Shown here in pieces: positions 32,972 through 43,799 of a stretch of 64,000 bases of DNA (positions are counted from its first letter, which is position 1; each line of letters opens with the position of its first letter). The stretch is taken from positions 18,990,803 through 19,054,802 of the forward strand of contig CM028339.1 of the NCBI GenBank assembly GCA_016647705.1, in the 5' to 3' direction. The translations under genes were made by a program, and so were the position numbers. This DNA is from Eucommia ulmoides. Lineage: Eukaryota; Streptophyta; Magnoliopsida; Garryales; Eucommiaceae. Below the pieces are notes generated by a model. That model ran no database searches, was not told the DNA's origin, and saw only the letters and a list, made by a program, of their open reading frames with translations.

Positions 32972-35900
32972 TCAGTTAGGTTCGGGTTCATTTGCTGTGC
33001 GTGTGTTATATGAGTCAAGCATCCATCTTCTTGGTGCATCATTTAAGAAGTCATGAATGATAGCAGCACGTTCCATGCGAAAACCATGCAAGCCCATATT
33101 GGTAAGGATTTTCTCCTTCCTAAAGATCTTCTTCATTACATGGATGACGCATACTCCACAATCAACACTGTAAATTCAACATCACCAACATTCAAACAAC
33201 TGTTCCTTTTTTTTATTTATTGAATGATGTATGACTTAAATTATTAAGTTATATATGTAGTACTAACGCTGATGAACCTTGATCTGGTACATCACCAACA
33301 TTCAGCATCTTATCTTCTGAAGGATTAGCCCACTCATGCTCCACATTATTTTTGCTGAGTAGTTGATCTACGTATGCAATCTATAGGTGGACAAAAACCG
33401 TCAATTATTGTTGGTTATAACAGCAACAAAAAATGATTTTATGAAAATACAAGCTTACAAGTTTTTTCGCATTTTCGAAAAAATGGTCAACTATGCCTCT
33501 TCGTCTCAGATTAACATAATTATAATGACGCCATGTTGACTCTTGCTTATCGCACACAGCTAAGGTCCAATGCCCAGTTGTTAGAGTAGGGCCAGCAGTG
33601 TTTATGGGAAAATGAACATAACGGCACTCAGATGTGAAGGCACGGATTATGTCTGGGTTCAAAAATTTGTTAAGTGTGAGTTCATCCCCTTCAAGAATCC
33701 ATGATTGTAGAAAACATTTTTACTGTATGTGTGAATAAATTTTGTAGATGTATAACAGTCAAATGGAAAAGAAGCAAAATATACTCATCCAACATGTACT
33801 ATTTATGAAAAATTATTGATCAACAAGAATGTCGCCAAGCTGTTTTAAATCATTTGCCATATTCATTTGTTCGAGGCACAAGAGCTCCATAACACCATTA
33901 ATGACCTAATTAAATAAGCATCAATACGTTTAGAATATGCATCAGAGTTTTATAATGTCAAATACATGTTATACTCAACATCCACAGATGTTGAATGTAA
34001 CATCATATAGATTAAACAAAACAAAAAAAAAACAATATACAGGGTAACTCACAAAATTTGTCAGCTGTTTTTCCCATAGTAGATCAAGAATGTCAACAAA
34101 GGAGACCTGTCCAAAAGTCCATTCTCCACCCCAAACGAAAGCTCTAATTGTATAAAGAACAAAATATTTTTCATTGGATCAGCACAAACACAATCGAGAC
34201 ATAGATGAAAATGAAAAATAATAAAGATGGAAGAATGAGACTTACGTATAACCCTCTATTTGCATAATAAGCTCTAGGAGTTTCCATTCGTCTTCAGTTA
34301 ACATCATAGCCACAACACTATCTCGGGAAGGCAGCATGCATGACTCATCCAACTCAGCAGTCATTTTGCTGGATTCTCCTTGATATACTGTAGTGCCCTT
34401 TGACTGATTGGTTGTCACTGGCTTTTCCTTCTCAGTAGCTTTTATAAGCTTCTTCGATCGTTTTGCAGGAATGTGATATTCATGGACTGACCCCTCACCA
34501 GTTTTCTGTGTCCTCGCGCGGCTTTTAACATTTTTTACAAGTGATGTGGGAGTTGTCATATGTGTTTTTTGACGTGTACTTCTTCGTGTAACCATTTTGT
34601 CAGGCACATTTGGACATTTGACTACTGGTTCACGATCATGTTTGGCAATCTCACATGCTTGTTGGGCAATAACAGATTCACGCTCTTCTAATGCCGAATT
34701 ATAAAACTTTGCGATCTCCTCAACCTGTTCTTTGAATTCCTGCTCTTTCTGAATGGACTGTGTAACAGAATGCACCACAGCCTCTTCTAGATGTTCCTGG
34801 AGTACTGCTTTTTCAGTAACAAGTTTTTCCGTTTGCGTAACAACGTGTACCTCTGTTTCAACCAGTGAATTCATCAATTGGGCTTTTAAAATTGCAATCT
34901 CTTTCTTCAATTTTTTTATTTTTTTTTATATTTCTTCTTCAACTCTTTGCGTTCCCCCTTCAGACGATCATAATCACCAGCAAGTTTTTCATTTCTTTGT
35001 ACAAGCTGAGCCAAGTTTTGGGACCCCCCACAGAATTCAGCAACATCAGTAGTGAACTCTTGAGAAATCTTGAGGTCAAAAGAAGGAAATTCTAACGAAT
35101 CGACCTTCTTCTTGCCCTTGTGCTTCTTATCCCGACTAGACGATTCAATATCAGTATGACTTGGAAGCACAATACCCATTTGCATTTCAGCCATTGTTTC
35201 CTTAATTTCAGCCCGCTTAATCTAGACAACAATACATGTAAGAATGTTACTTGCAACATGAAAATTATGAGAACATTTTGGTGCTACATTCAACATCCAC
35301 TGGTGTTGAATGTAACATCTTAAGGATTTTATTATTTACATATATAAACACAAGTGACCAATTGATGTTACATTCAACATCCACAGTGTTGAATGTAATA
35401 TCTTATGGATTTTACTTTGCATATAGACATTAATAGAACTCTTGACGTTACATTCAACATCCACAAAGTGATGATACATAACAGAGAACATGTTTGCATA
35501 TAACATACATACCTGATTATCAGGCAATTGGGACAATTGCAAACCAGATGCAACTTCCATAAGTTGCATCATGTCCCACTTTTCCCAGCGTGGAATAGAA
35601 TATTGCTGCCCTTCAACTTCTTTGAGCAAATATGTGTGCTCGCATAACCAAAATTGAATAAAAAATACACCACATCATTAAATTTGAAACATAAAAACAT
35701 AAGGGGAAAAATGATATGTACTAGAGAACAATGTAAAAAAAAAGAGAATTATATAACCTGCAATGCGATAACACATCCAGTAACAGTTTCTGGTCTGCGA
35801 TAACCTGAGGAAATCGATGACATCAAGTTTGAATGAATTGCTTCTGCCCAGTTATAAGTCACCATCATTCCTAAATCCTCAACATTCATGATATCAGACA

Positions 35901-36839
35901 CACCAGCAGCTTGACCCTTGTTTGAAAAAAAACAAGTTGCTATGAGATGCAAGCATAGCAGACGAGCAACATCTTATACATCTTCATGGTTATTCCTGGC
36001 CAATGCTTTGACAATTTCATTCTTTATCTCAACAACCCTCAACCTGTTTTTAGCCAAGCGCCTCCTTGCTAAGAATTTAGAACCCATTTTCTTTGCATAA
36101 CGACCAGGGAGTTGTTCATTCCCTAGTGGTAATCCAAAAATAAACTGGATATCATTGCTTGTAAATGTAACCAGTTTTGATCCAAGCCTGAACGTTTTTT
36201 TATGTGGTTCATATGAGCGAATGATATTGGCGATGAGGGAATCTATTTTGTGGAATGAACTGATTCCATTCTCCCATCGCAGGAGAGCATTTATTGTGTT
36301 CCAAAATGGAATTGTCCGCAGAATTTGAAAGTGTTCACGTTGAAGATTAATAGACTTGATTAACGAATGAAATTGCGATAGATTTGAACGGAATTTTATT
36401 GGTTGCACAGTCTTCTCTGGCTGTGAAACTACCAAAAAACAAATGCAATGCAGTCAAGCTTAAAAGTACATACTACACATTTATAGATGATTTGGTAGGA
36501 AGACCAATAAAACAGTTAATGGAAGAAGGAAAATTACTTACCTATGATCTCATCAGATTCAGTGGATGAGTTCGTTTGTTGCGTTACATGAAGGAACGGG
36601 ACATCTTCTGAACAATCATTATGATGTCACATTTTTTTCAAAAAACAACAAACAGTGTTACATATATAACGAATGTTACGATCAACATAATTGCACTTTT
36701 CAACATATGTGTTTCGTGTGCATGTAAAGAGCATTATCAAAGATAAGACAAAGAACACAGTACCTGAATCAGACAGATTTACAGGATCATCAGCCCTGTT
36801 AGGATTCTTAGTCACCATTTTTCTTCTTGTGTGCACCAT
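32972..36839 (-). pseudogene. Ulp1-type cysteine protease gene of the MULE (two lesions)
   Basis: The start is ATG 36839. Spliced exons, phase-consistent where I checked: 36839-36764, 36607-36542, 36428 to about 35759, 35638-35513, 35221-34246, about 34128-34054, 33905 onward, then the protease exons to the TGA at 32972. The middle part has the FRLGSKLVTFTSNDIQFIFG region typical of MULE-borne Ulp1 proteins, a coiled-coil stretch (34900-34700) and a basic linker. Protease landmarks: catalytic His in GHWTLAV near 33570, and catalytic Cys in VDCGVCVIHVMKK near 33155. The Asp position reads HYNYV, so Asn seems to replace it. Lesions: TAA at 35974-35976, and a one-base frameshift in an A run near 34921. 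The join around 33720-33810 is uncertain. Known relatives resemble SUMO proteases; activity is unproven. Confidence 0.8.
35235..35467 (-). repeat. Protease-gene intron block shared, inverted, with the transposase intron
   Basis: This block lies in the intron between the exons ending 35513 and starting 35221. It contains the 14-bp motif about five times, mostly as facing pairs around an 8-10-bp spacer (for example 35285-35322). The plus strand here matches the reverse complement of 38590-38821 at about 90%. Confidence 0.88.
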
Positions 36840-37488
36840 TTTTTCGCCGGTTTGAGGATGAGAACGACGGGAGAGAACAGAGCAGAGAAGTGTTTTTTGG
36901 TTGCGTATGTGAGAAGATGAAAAGTTTGAGAAATGAAATGAATCGGTACAAAAATGACATTTGAGTGAGGGCACGTTTTCCAAAACAAACGTCGCCGATG
37001 CATTATCTCTGCAGAAGGTACGAAATGCGCGGTTTTGGAGGGAAATAATATGGTGTATCGCAGAACATGAGTGATACATTAAAAAAGTCAGATAAAAATG
37101 AGCACAAGCCGTGTTACATTCAACATGTTAATAGAAAAAAAATGGAGTTTTACGTGGAAATAAGAAGATGTTACATTCAACACGTTAACAGAAACGCAAA
37201 AACCTTTTTTCAGACGATGTTACATTCAACACGTTAAAGAAATGCAAAAATAACTGTCTATTGACATGTTACTTTCAATAGACAGTGTTGAATGTAACAC
37301 GAACAAGCCTATGAGAGTGTTGAATGTAACACAAAGAAGCCTATGACAAAAATGTTGAATGCAAAACATAATCTGAACAAAAAAATGCACTGCTTTTTTA
37401 TTCAATATTGTTTAAAAAAAATTATGACAAATAGAACATTATTATTTGAAACAAATTTGACAAAAAAAAATCAAGATCCACCTCATGA
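36840..37488. promoter_or_regulatory. Intergenic region with motif cluster upstream of the protease gene
   Basis: Between the transposase stop (37489) and the protease ATG (36839). The complement TGTTACATTCAACA and variants occur near 37108, 37168, 37217, 37262, 37285, 37318 and 37350. It is the only upstream region of the protease gene and therefore the likely promoter. That the motif is regulatory is inference. Confidence 0.6.
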
Positions 37489-40018
37489 TTATTCATTTAG
37501 AGGTGCCTTACATGTTTTCCTATTGTGTCTACCCATTTTCTCACATCTACCACACCGTCTTTCTTTTACCTCTCCTCTAGATGGGATTCTAACTTTCTTC
37601 GGCCATCCTGGTTGTTTCTTTGAGAACGGAGGCAATATCATTGCTTCACTTTCACCCAAAATTGGTCGTTCCATTGTTGGAATTGCATATATACCTCTTG
37701 AGTATGTCTCACGGTAAAAATAGCTTCGGAAATAGTCCTCTATGTAATTGAATGTAGGTAATCCACTTTTATATATAGCTGCAAAAGCATGAACACATGG
37801 GAATCCCTTTATTTTCCATTGTCGGCATGAGCATGTGCGTCCTTTAGTATCAACTAGAACAGAAGGGTTAGAATGGACCTCAAATACACCATTTCCTGAA
37901 GAACCGATATTCCATGTTCGTCCTTCGTTCATTAATTCACACATCCTATTCTCCCAATTTGGCATGATCTCAGATTGTAGTTTGTTCGCTTCATTTCTCC
38001 TCTCCGCCATTAAGTCCATCCATCGTATCCTTATTTTGTCAATCAACAAAATTGCCGGTAGATGACGATATTCACTTATCCATGAATTGAAGCACTCCGC
38101 CAAGTTAGACGTCATCTCACCATATCGCTTGCCTCTAAAAAAAGCATTACTAAATTTTTGTGGTGATAATTCTTGAATGAAGTTATGCACCTTTGTACAT
38201 CCTTCATTAATCATTTGATCAAATAAAAATTTAAACATTTCTGGTGAATGTGCATATGCCAAACCATTCAATTTCTGAACCATTATATCTTTAAATGCTG
38301 TAGTTGTACCAGTCATTGCAGCTCTTAAATTCATCTTCAAATGATGCAAACAATAAGCATGGTGACAGTGTGGAAACACTTCACGTACCCCTTCCAAAAT
38401 TCCGTTATGCCGATCAGAGATGAATGTTATGACAAGCTCTGGCTCAACAATCTTTCTAACTTCCAATAAAAACCAAGCCCAGTTATCATCATTCTCTGCA
38501 TCAACAATAGCAAATGCAAGTGGAAACATCCCTGCATGATCGGAAAAACAGAAAATTGTTAATCCACAAGGTGTTACATTCAACAACTTATGGATGTTGA
38601 ATGTAACATCAAGTGTTCTATTGATGTATATATGCAGAGAAAAATCCATAAGATGTTATATTCAACACTGTGGATGTTGAATGTAACATCAATTGGTCGC
38701 TTGTGTTTATATATGTAAATAATAAAATCCTTAAGATGTTACATTCAACACCAGTGGATGTTGAATGTAACATCAAATGTTCTCATCATTTTCATGTTGA
38801 AAGTAACATTCTTACATGTAACAAACAAAAAACTTACAAAAACGTACCTTGATTCCCATCATTCGCTGTTGCCGCTAATAAATTTCCTTTGTAACGACCA
38901 GTTAGGAATGTGCCATCAAGAAACAACATTGGCCGACAGAACCTAAACCCATGTATACACGCTTGAAACGCAATGAATATTCTCATGAAATGTCCTGTCT
39001 CCAAATTGTATTCTAATGCAATGTGACTTACAGGATTTGTCTCCTTACATTTATCAACGTACCATCTCAATTGATCATAGGATGACGAGTAATCGCCAAA
39101 GACATTATTCCTGGCCTTTTCTACCCCCATCCATGCATTCCGGTATGTTATTTCTAGCCCATATTGTTTCCTAAAGGTGTAAACAACATCAATCGGGCGA
39201 GTTTCGGGGTTGGAACGAACCTCATCAGCCAAACATGATGAAATAACTTCTGACGTCAATTTTTTGTTCTTACTGGTGCGAAATGCAGCTCCACATGTGT
39301 GTTCTTTTACAAGAGTTCGAATATAAAAAAAATCGTTTTCGCTCCTTACCCTTCCATGCATGAACCATGGGCATTTTCTATCCTCCCGTAGTGAGCATTC
39401 AGCTGTCACGCGTGTTTTATCATTCTTGATATAGACAAAATTAAACCCAACTTCTACAGCAAATTTCTTCAAAGCCATACGAAATTCACTTGTTCCTTCC
39501 CTGAATTTCTGCCCCACCTCTTGAATACCATCAGCCCAAATTGAGGAAAGTAGCAATTTGTCATTGCTTAACTGTAACATATTACCATAGCTTCCTATAT
39601 AATCCATTTCCCCGTCGCTGTCACCATTGACACAATTGTTTGGGGATAAAGTTGCACATGAAGAAGCACCAGTAGATGCACTTGATTCACTCACCTTTTT
39701 TTGGACACAGACTTCTAAAAAATTAATGTTCATGTGGGCAGCCACCAAAAACATTTCTTCACAATCATTCTGATCATCAAGTGTACACTTTGGATGTCCC
39801 GGGAGTGAGTATGACAACTCAAAGTTGGCAATGAATAGATCTGACCATTTATTTATTATTTTTTCACGCAATTCAACCAAATTGCTACCGCTTATCATCC
39901 TCAAAACCGTTGTCACGTTCTCATATTTGCACATTAATGCAATTGATGATGCCATTTCTGTGAAAATATCATTCACATTAAATGTTAGTTGTGTTATGTT
40001 CATGTGAAATATAACCAA
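37489..40018 (-). CDS. MULE transposase, uninterrupted, two exons
   Basis: Exon 1 is 40018-38848 and exon 2 is 38531-37489, joined across a GT-AG intron of 316 bp in matching phase (Asn-Gln-Gly at the junction). The product is about 737 residues with no stop or frameshift. Order: N-terminal region, MuDR-type DNA-binding domain (VGQKF-like start, CPWFMHGRV, HTCGAAF), then the transposase core. Catalytic Asp1 is in FLDGTFLTGRYKG, Asp2 in FISDRHNGIL, the CLHHLK motif follows, and Glu is in MTSNLAECFNSW. A SWIM zinc finger CSCRQWKIKGFPCVH and a C-terminal CX2CX4HX4C knuckle (CGRCEKMGRHNRKTC) follow. All known catalytic positions are present. An upstream untranslated exon with donor near 40867 is likely. 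Confidence 0.93.
38532..38847 (-). other. Transposase intron holding the inverted motif block
   Basis: Donor GTACG at 38847 and acceptor CATGCAG at 38532. 38590-38821 is the inverted counterpart of 35235-35467. It includes a perfect palindrome pair at 38733-38772 (TGTTACATTCAACA, 8-bp spacer, TGTTGAATGTAACA). Confidence 0.88.
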
Positions 40019-41079
40019 CTATATGATATGATTAAGTGGATGTTGAACGTAACATTATTGTTCATCATCTAATTATTGATTTAGACGTGGTCATGTTGAA
40101 TGTAACACTCTTTGTCCGATCAAAAAGGGCACTGGTTTAACATGTTATATTCAACATCTTATTGTCTAAAAAAAATACATACTTATTGTCTAAAAACAAA
40201 AACTCATGCTGATGTTGAATGTAACATTACTGTCATCATCTAATTATTGATTTAGATGTGGTCATGTTGAATGTAACACTCTTTGTCCGATCAAAAAGGG
40301 CACTGGTTTAACATGTTATATTCAACATCTTATTGTCTAAAAAAAAATACATACTTATTGTCTAAAAACAAAAACTCATGCTGATGTTGAATATAACATT
40401 ACTGTCATCAGTGATAAATTAAAAAAGTCAGATAAAAATTAGCACAAGCCGTGTTACATTCAACACGTTAATATAAAACTTATATAATGAACACAAGCCG
40501 TGTTACATTCAACACGTTAATAGACATTCATCAGAAAACACATACTAATTGTCTAAAAACAAAAAGAAAACTCGTTCAGATGTTGAATATAACATGTTAA
40601 AAGAGTCAGCTAAACTAGATCGATACAAATCGTACAATAAGTATGTGTTTTCGATATTGATTCATCAACTCGGCGTATATATTTAATCAAAAAACATGAT
40701 GTACCAAATCAAAGTATGAATTCCTTCATGGACTACGCTCGTTGTGTGTACAAAAACAAGAATTCCGGCGAAAATATATAACTTAATGCATTTGATCAAA
40801 TATGTAGAAATCAATTGATGCGTTAATTTAGCAAATTCGAACCGCAAATCTAGCCTTTATTCTTACCTGTGTCAGTTTGATGATCACAAAAAGCTCAATC
40901 TGCGCCGACGATGAAGATTCTCGATCTTGAAATTGGAATATTGAACAACCTAACGACTGCACCCTGTTCTGATTTCCGAATGAATGTACCGTTGCAAAAT
41001 TAGGAAACTTGTAAGCTAAATAAGGTAATCGTCGTTGGCGCGAAACACGGAAGGGCATTTTCGGTAATCTCCTCATCAC
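40019..41079 (-). promoter_or_regulatory. Transposase upstream region with motif cluster and probable leader intron
   Basis: The 14-bp motif and variants occur near 40040, 40090, 40140, 40211, 40264, 40315, 40383, 40451, 40500 and 40580. A unit of about 173 bp is duplicated in tandem (40040-40208 and 40211-40388). A good donor (cacaggtaagaataaagg, minus) lies near 40867, so a 5' untranslated exon at about 41000-40868 is likely. A short open frame at 41079-40828 crosses that donor and I do not count it as a gene. Confidence 0.6.
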
Positions 41080-41139
41080 CGTTTTTGGAACCGGGAGTTT
41101 TCCGTGCTATGTTTACCGCCGACGGGACTAACCGGTGCA

Positions 41140-41236
41140 AGAAAAGCTGTCGGATGGGATTGATCGGTGCAAGGAAAATAGGCGGGGAGCAGACGGTAAA
41201 TATTTATTTTTTTTGGGAGTAAACGGTAATTTTCCC
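41140..41236. repeat. Right TIR of the 9.5-kb MULE
   Basis: Read inward (minus) it has ACCGTTTACTCCC, ACCGTCTGCTCCC, ACCGATCAATCCC and, just inside at about 41130, ACCGGTTAGTCCC, spaced about 31 bp apart. It aligns with the left TIR. Confidence 0.75.
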
Positions 41237-41399
41237 TTTTTTTTTATATTTAAAAAAAAAAAAAAACAGGTAATATATAATTCATCTATTGAAATAAATT
41301 AAAAAAAAATTAAAACTCTATTAACTATTACAAAATATTTTCTCAAAAATAATAAATATAATATTTAAATAATCAGATCACGTAAATGTTTTTTCAAAC

Positions 41400-41426
41400 C
41401 CGCGCTCAGCGCGGTTCTAAAACTAG
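41400..41426 (+). other. Helitron 3' terminus
   Basis: Stem CCGCGC/GCGCGG with a 3-nt loop, followed 8 nt later by CTAG and a host T. Confidence 0.9.
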
Positions 41427-41795
41427 TAATAATGATAATCAAACCTTTGTTTATTATTCTCCTTCCACTTATACACGTGTAGCCTTTTTGTATTTATAGT
41501 ATAAATTACATATATACATATATATATATACTTGTGGTGGCCATTTTTTCTCCCTTTTTTTCCTTTTTCCTTTAATTTCTTGGCCACAAAAGGTTTTCTT
41601 AACTATTAAGGTTTGGAAAATTACATTTAATACCCTATAATTATAAAATAATTCATATTAAATCCAATAATTATACTTGTCTCTTCAAAATTATCAAATA
41701 TTTATTTATACCATAAATTTGCAAAATAATCCCAAAAATATTTAAACTTATATAAAATAATATTTTCCAAAAGTATAAATTTTGGGGGCATTACA
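41427..41795 (-). repeat. 3' LTR, second part
   Basis: Continues the LTR begun at 28471 and ends ggggcattaca (TGTAATGCCCC on the minus strand), the LTR outer end. Confidence 0.75.
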
Positions 41796-41809
41796 ATCTC
41801 CCCCCTTAA
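41796..41809 (-). other. Polypurine tract
   Basis: The minus strand reads aaggggggagat next to the LTR end. The following attcgtcctcga is also common beside such LTRs in plants. Confidence 0.7.
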
Positions 41810-42116
41810 AAAAAATTCGTCCTCGACATTTCGTTCAAACAATAATAATTCAGAATTGCATCGCACTGTCATGTTAGTCACTCTCGGATAACTCATAATA
41901 ACCAAAAGTCACCACCATACTCCCGTTATACTATTCTGATAAAAATAGCAACAATGTTTATATAAAGTTTCCAAGAAAATTTCAACAATCATCCTACACT
42001 CTGATCCTACCTACCGCTAGTAGTGGACCAATATCTATCTGAACATTTTATCGGTGTACTGTCTTCATAATATAAAAAATTACTTTCCGCATTTGGAAAC
42101 TTTCTCGCAAGACATG

Positions 42117-43589
42117 TGATAGGTGTAAATTACCTATCTATTTCCAAACCGAATATTGTTAGTTTTCGAGTACGTTTAGTACGTTTTAGTACGTTTTAAT
42201 ATGGTTTTATTATTTTTATATTAAAACAGGTATATGGGTGAAAAGGTAAGAAATTGGAGTACAAACAATCAATTCGGACCAAAAACAGTCGGAGAATGGT
42301 GGAAAAACAAGCAAAGAGGCAAAATTCAGAAAAGAAGCCTACCGCCACGGCTTCCAGACCACCGCTGCAGGGGTGAAAATGCAGAGTGGGCTATTCTTGC
42401 TGAACATCCCTGCCGCAACGGTGAGATTCAACACCGCGGCAGTGAAACTGCAGGATAGTCCTTAATCCACCGCCTTCTCCACTGCCTAGGCGACCATCAA
42501 ACCGACTTACCTCACCGCCGTGGCTGTGACCTCTGCACAGTTTAGATATCTTGTTCAGATATTTTTCCTATAAATATCCTCTCCTTTGGCTCCCCTCCAG
42601 CCATTAGAGCCCTTAGGGCTTAGTTTATAGTAGAGAGAGAGAGTGGGGAGTGGTCAAACGAAGAAGATTACCATGCGGAGAAGGAGAATCGATCGATGAA
42701 CGGTTTTAGCAACTAATCTTTGGATATCGGCTAAGTTCATCCATTTTTATTTTTATTTCTTAACTTCGATAATTGTTTGAACATGTTTAGCCTTGTTTCA
42801 ACTGTATAAATGGCTATGGTCATAGGCTAAATTTGGATTATCTTAGGGATGAATATTATTTATAAAAATGTCATTTTGGTTGAGTTGTGTTTCTTTAATG
42901 ATTGTTCTTCAATGTTTGAATATGTTTATCGTATTTTCATGATTATATGCTAGTATAGATATATCGAGAATACAGGGTTTGACGCTCAGAAGAGGTAACC
43001 CCGGATTCGGATTAGGGTAAACACAACGCATGAAATCAATGACGTTGGGGCGAGACTCACGTGACCTAGAATCATTAAGATGTTGAGGGGGACTTCGGCG
43101 TTGGCGCGAAGCCATGTATTCCCTCGTCTTAACTCGGGAGAAGTGACGGGGGTGTTTACAAACTGATATTGTATATGAAATCAATGATGTTGGGGCAAGA
43201 CTCACGCAACCTAGGGTCATTAAGATGTTGAGGGGGACTTCTTTATTGACACGAAGTTACGTATTCCCTTGTCAAATAGGTCGAACACCGTTAATGTTAA
43301 CTAAAACAAAATCAAACGCGTTAAAGTAAATAAAGTTAATCCCTAGATAATTCACCATATAATTATCTCGTATTAGTAATTAGTATAGTTAAATTAGTAT
43401 TTTAGTATTAGTATTAAATTTTGTATTCCATTTTTAGCGCCTAGATAAAGTTAGGTTATGACAATCGCGGTACTCGATAGTAATTTCAACCAATCCCTGT
43501 GGATACGATACCCGACCGAAAGGTCCATATACTAAAACTTGACCCATACACTTGCGGTAAAAGTGGCGACGCTTAAATTGCAGCTACCA
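42117..43589 (+). repeat. LTR 1 of the tandem array
   Basis: 1473 bp, TGATAGG...CTACCA. It contains two direct copies of a block with 'gttggggcgagactcacgtg' (near 43045 and 43190), a GC-rich CCGCCGTGGCGG-type stretch (42340-42530), and TATA-like 'cctataaatatcctctcc' near 42570. Confidence 0.9.
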
Positions 43590-43594
43590 AGTTT

Positions 43595-43799
43595 TTGACG
43601 CCGTTACCGGGGTTTGGTTTGTCGAATTCAGTTTCCAGCTTGCGGCTACCAAGTTTTTGGCACCGTTACCGGGGATTGGTTTGTCGAATTCAGTTTTCGG
43701 CAATCGCCACCAAGCTTTTGGCGTCGTTGTCGGGGATTGGTTGCTTGACATATGTAGTTTCCGGCAATGGCAACCAAATTTTTGTTCCGCTGCTAGGGA
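43595..43799 (+). repeat. Fourfold repeated primer-binding-site region
   Basis: Primer-site-like 18-mers lie at 43595, 43657, 43718 and 43782, about 62 bp apart. Each is preceded by 'ccaag' and followed by 'ggggattggttt'. Similarity to TGGCGCCGTTGCCGGGGA falls from first to last. The second unit of the array has three copies at 47051, 47112 and 47177. Confidence 0.85.

Larger units (their letters stand above)
31707..41236 (-). mobile_element. 9.5-kb Mutator-like element with transposase and Ulp1-type protease genes
   Basis: The left end starts GGGGGCGCGCACCGATTAG. The right end, read inward on the minus strand, starts GGGAAAATTACCGTTTACTC. Aligned, they share GGG......ACCGNTTANTCC and a further GCACCGATCA block, a TIR of about 100 bp with many mismatches. 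Nine T residues flank each side (31698-31706 and 41237-41245), which fits a 9-bp MULE target duplication, though homopolymers are weak evidence. Both genes lie on the minus strand. A 14-bp motif, TGTTGAATGTAACA, is spread through all its non-coding parts. MULEs with Ulp1 proteases are known in plants (Kaonashi/KI-MULE type). Confidence 0.85.
29088..41426 (+). mobile_element. Non-autonomous Helitron carrying a nested MULE
   Basis: The 5' end is TCTTATTATACTACTAAAAG directly after an A (29087). The 3' end has the stem-loop CCGCGC-TCA-GCGCGG (41400-41414), then CTAG (41423-41426) before a T. These are the hallmarks of plant Helitrons, which insert between A and T without target duplication. No Rep/helicase is encoded, so it is non-autonomous. 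Without the MULE at 31707-41236 it is about 2.8 kb. The left interior (29126-30450) has CT-rich leader-like sequence and three related direct repeats that could be captured gene pieces, but I recognise no gene. Confidence 0.85.

Noticed and set aside
40828..41079. 83-codon gene upstream of the transposase
   Set aside because: It spans a good splice donor and fits a 5' untranslated exon better.
31698..41245. Nine-T flanks as firm proof of a target duplication
   Set aside because: Homopolymers match by chance. The ends are supported mainly by the aligned ACCG-type terminal motifs.
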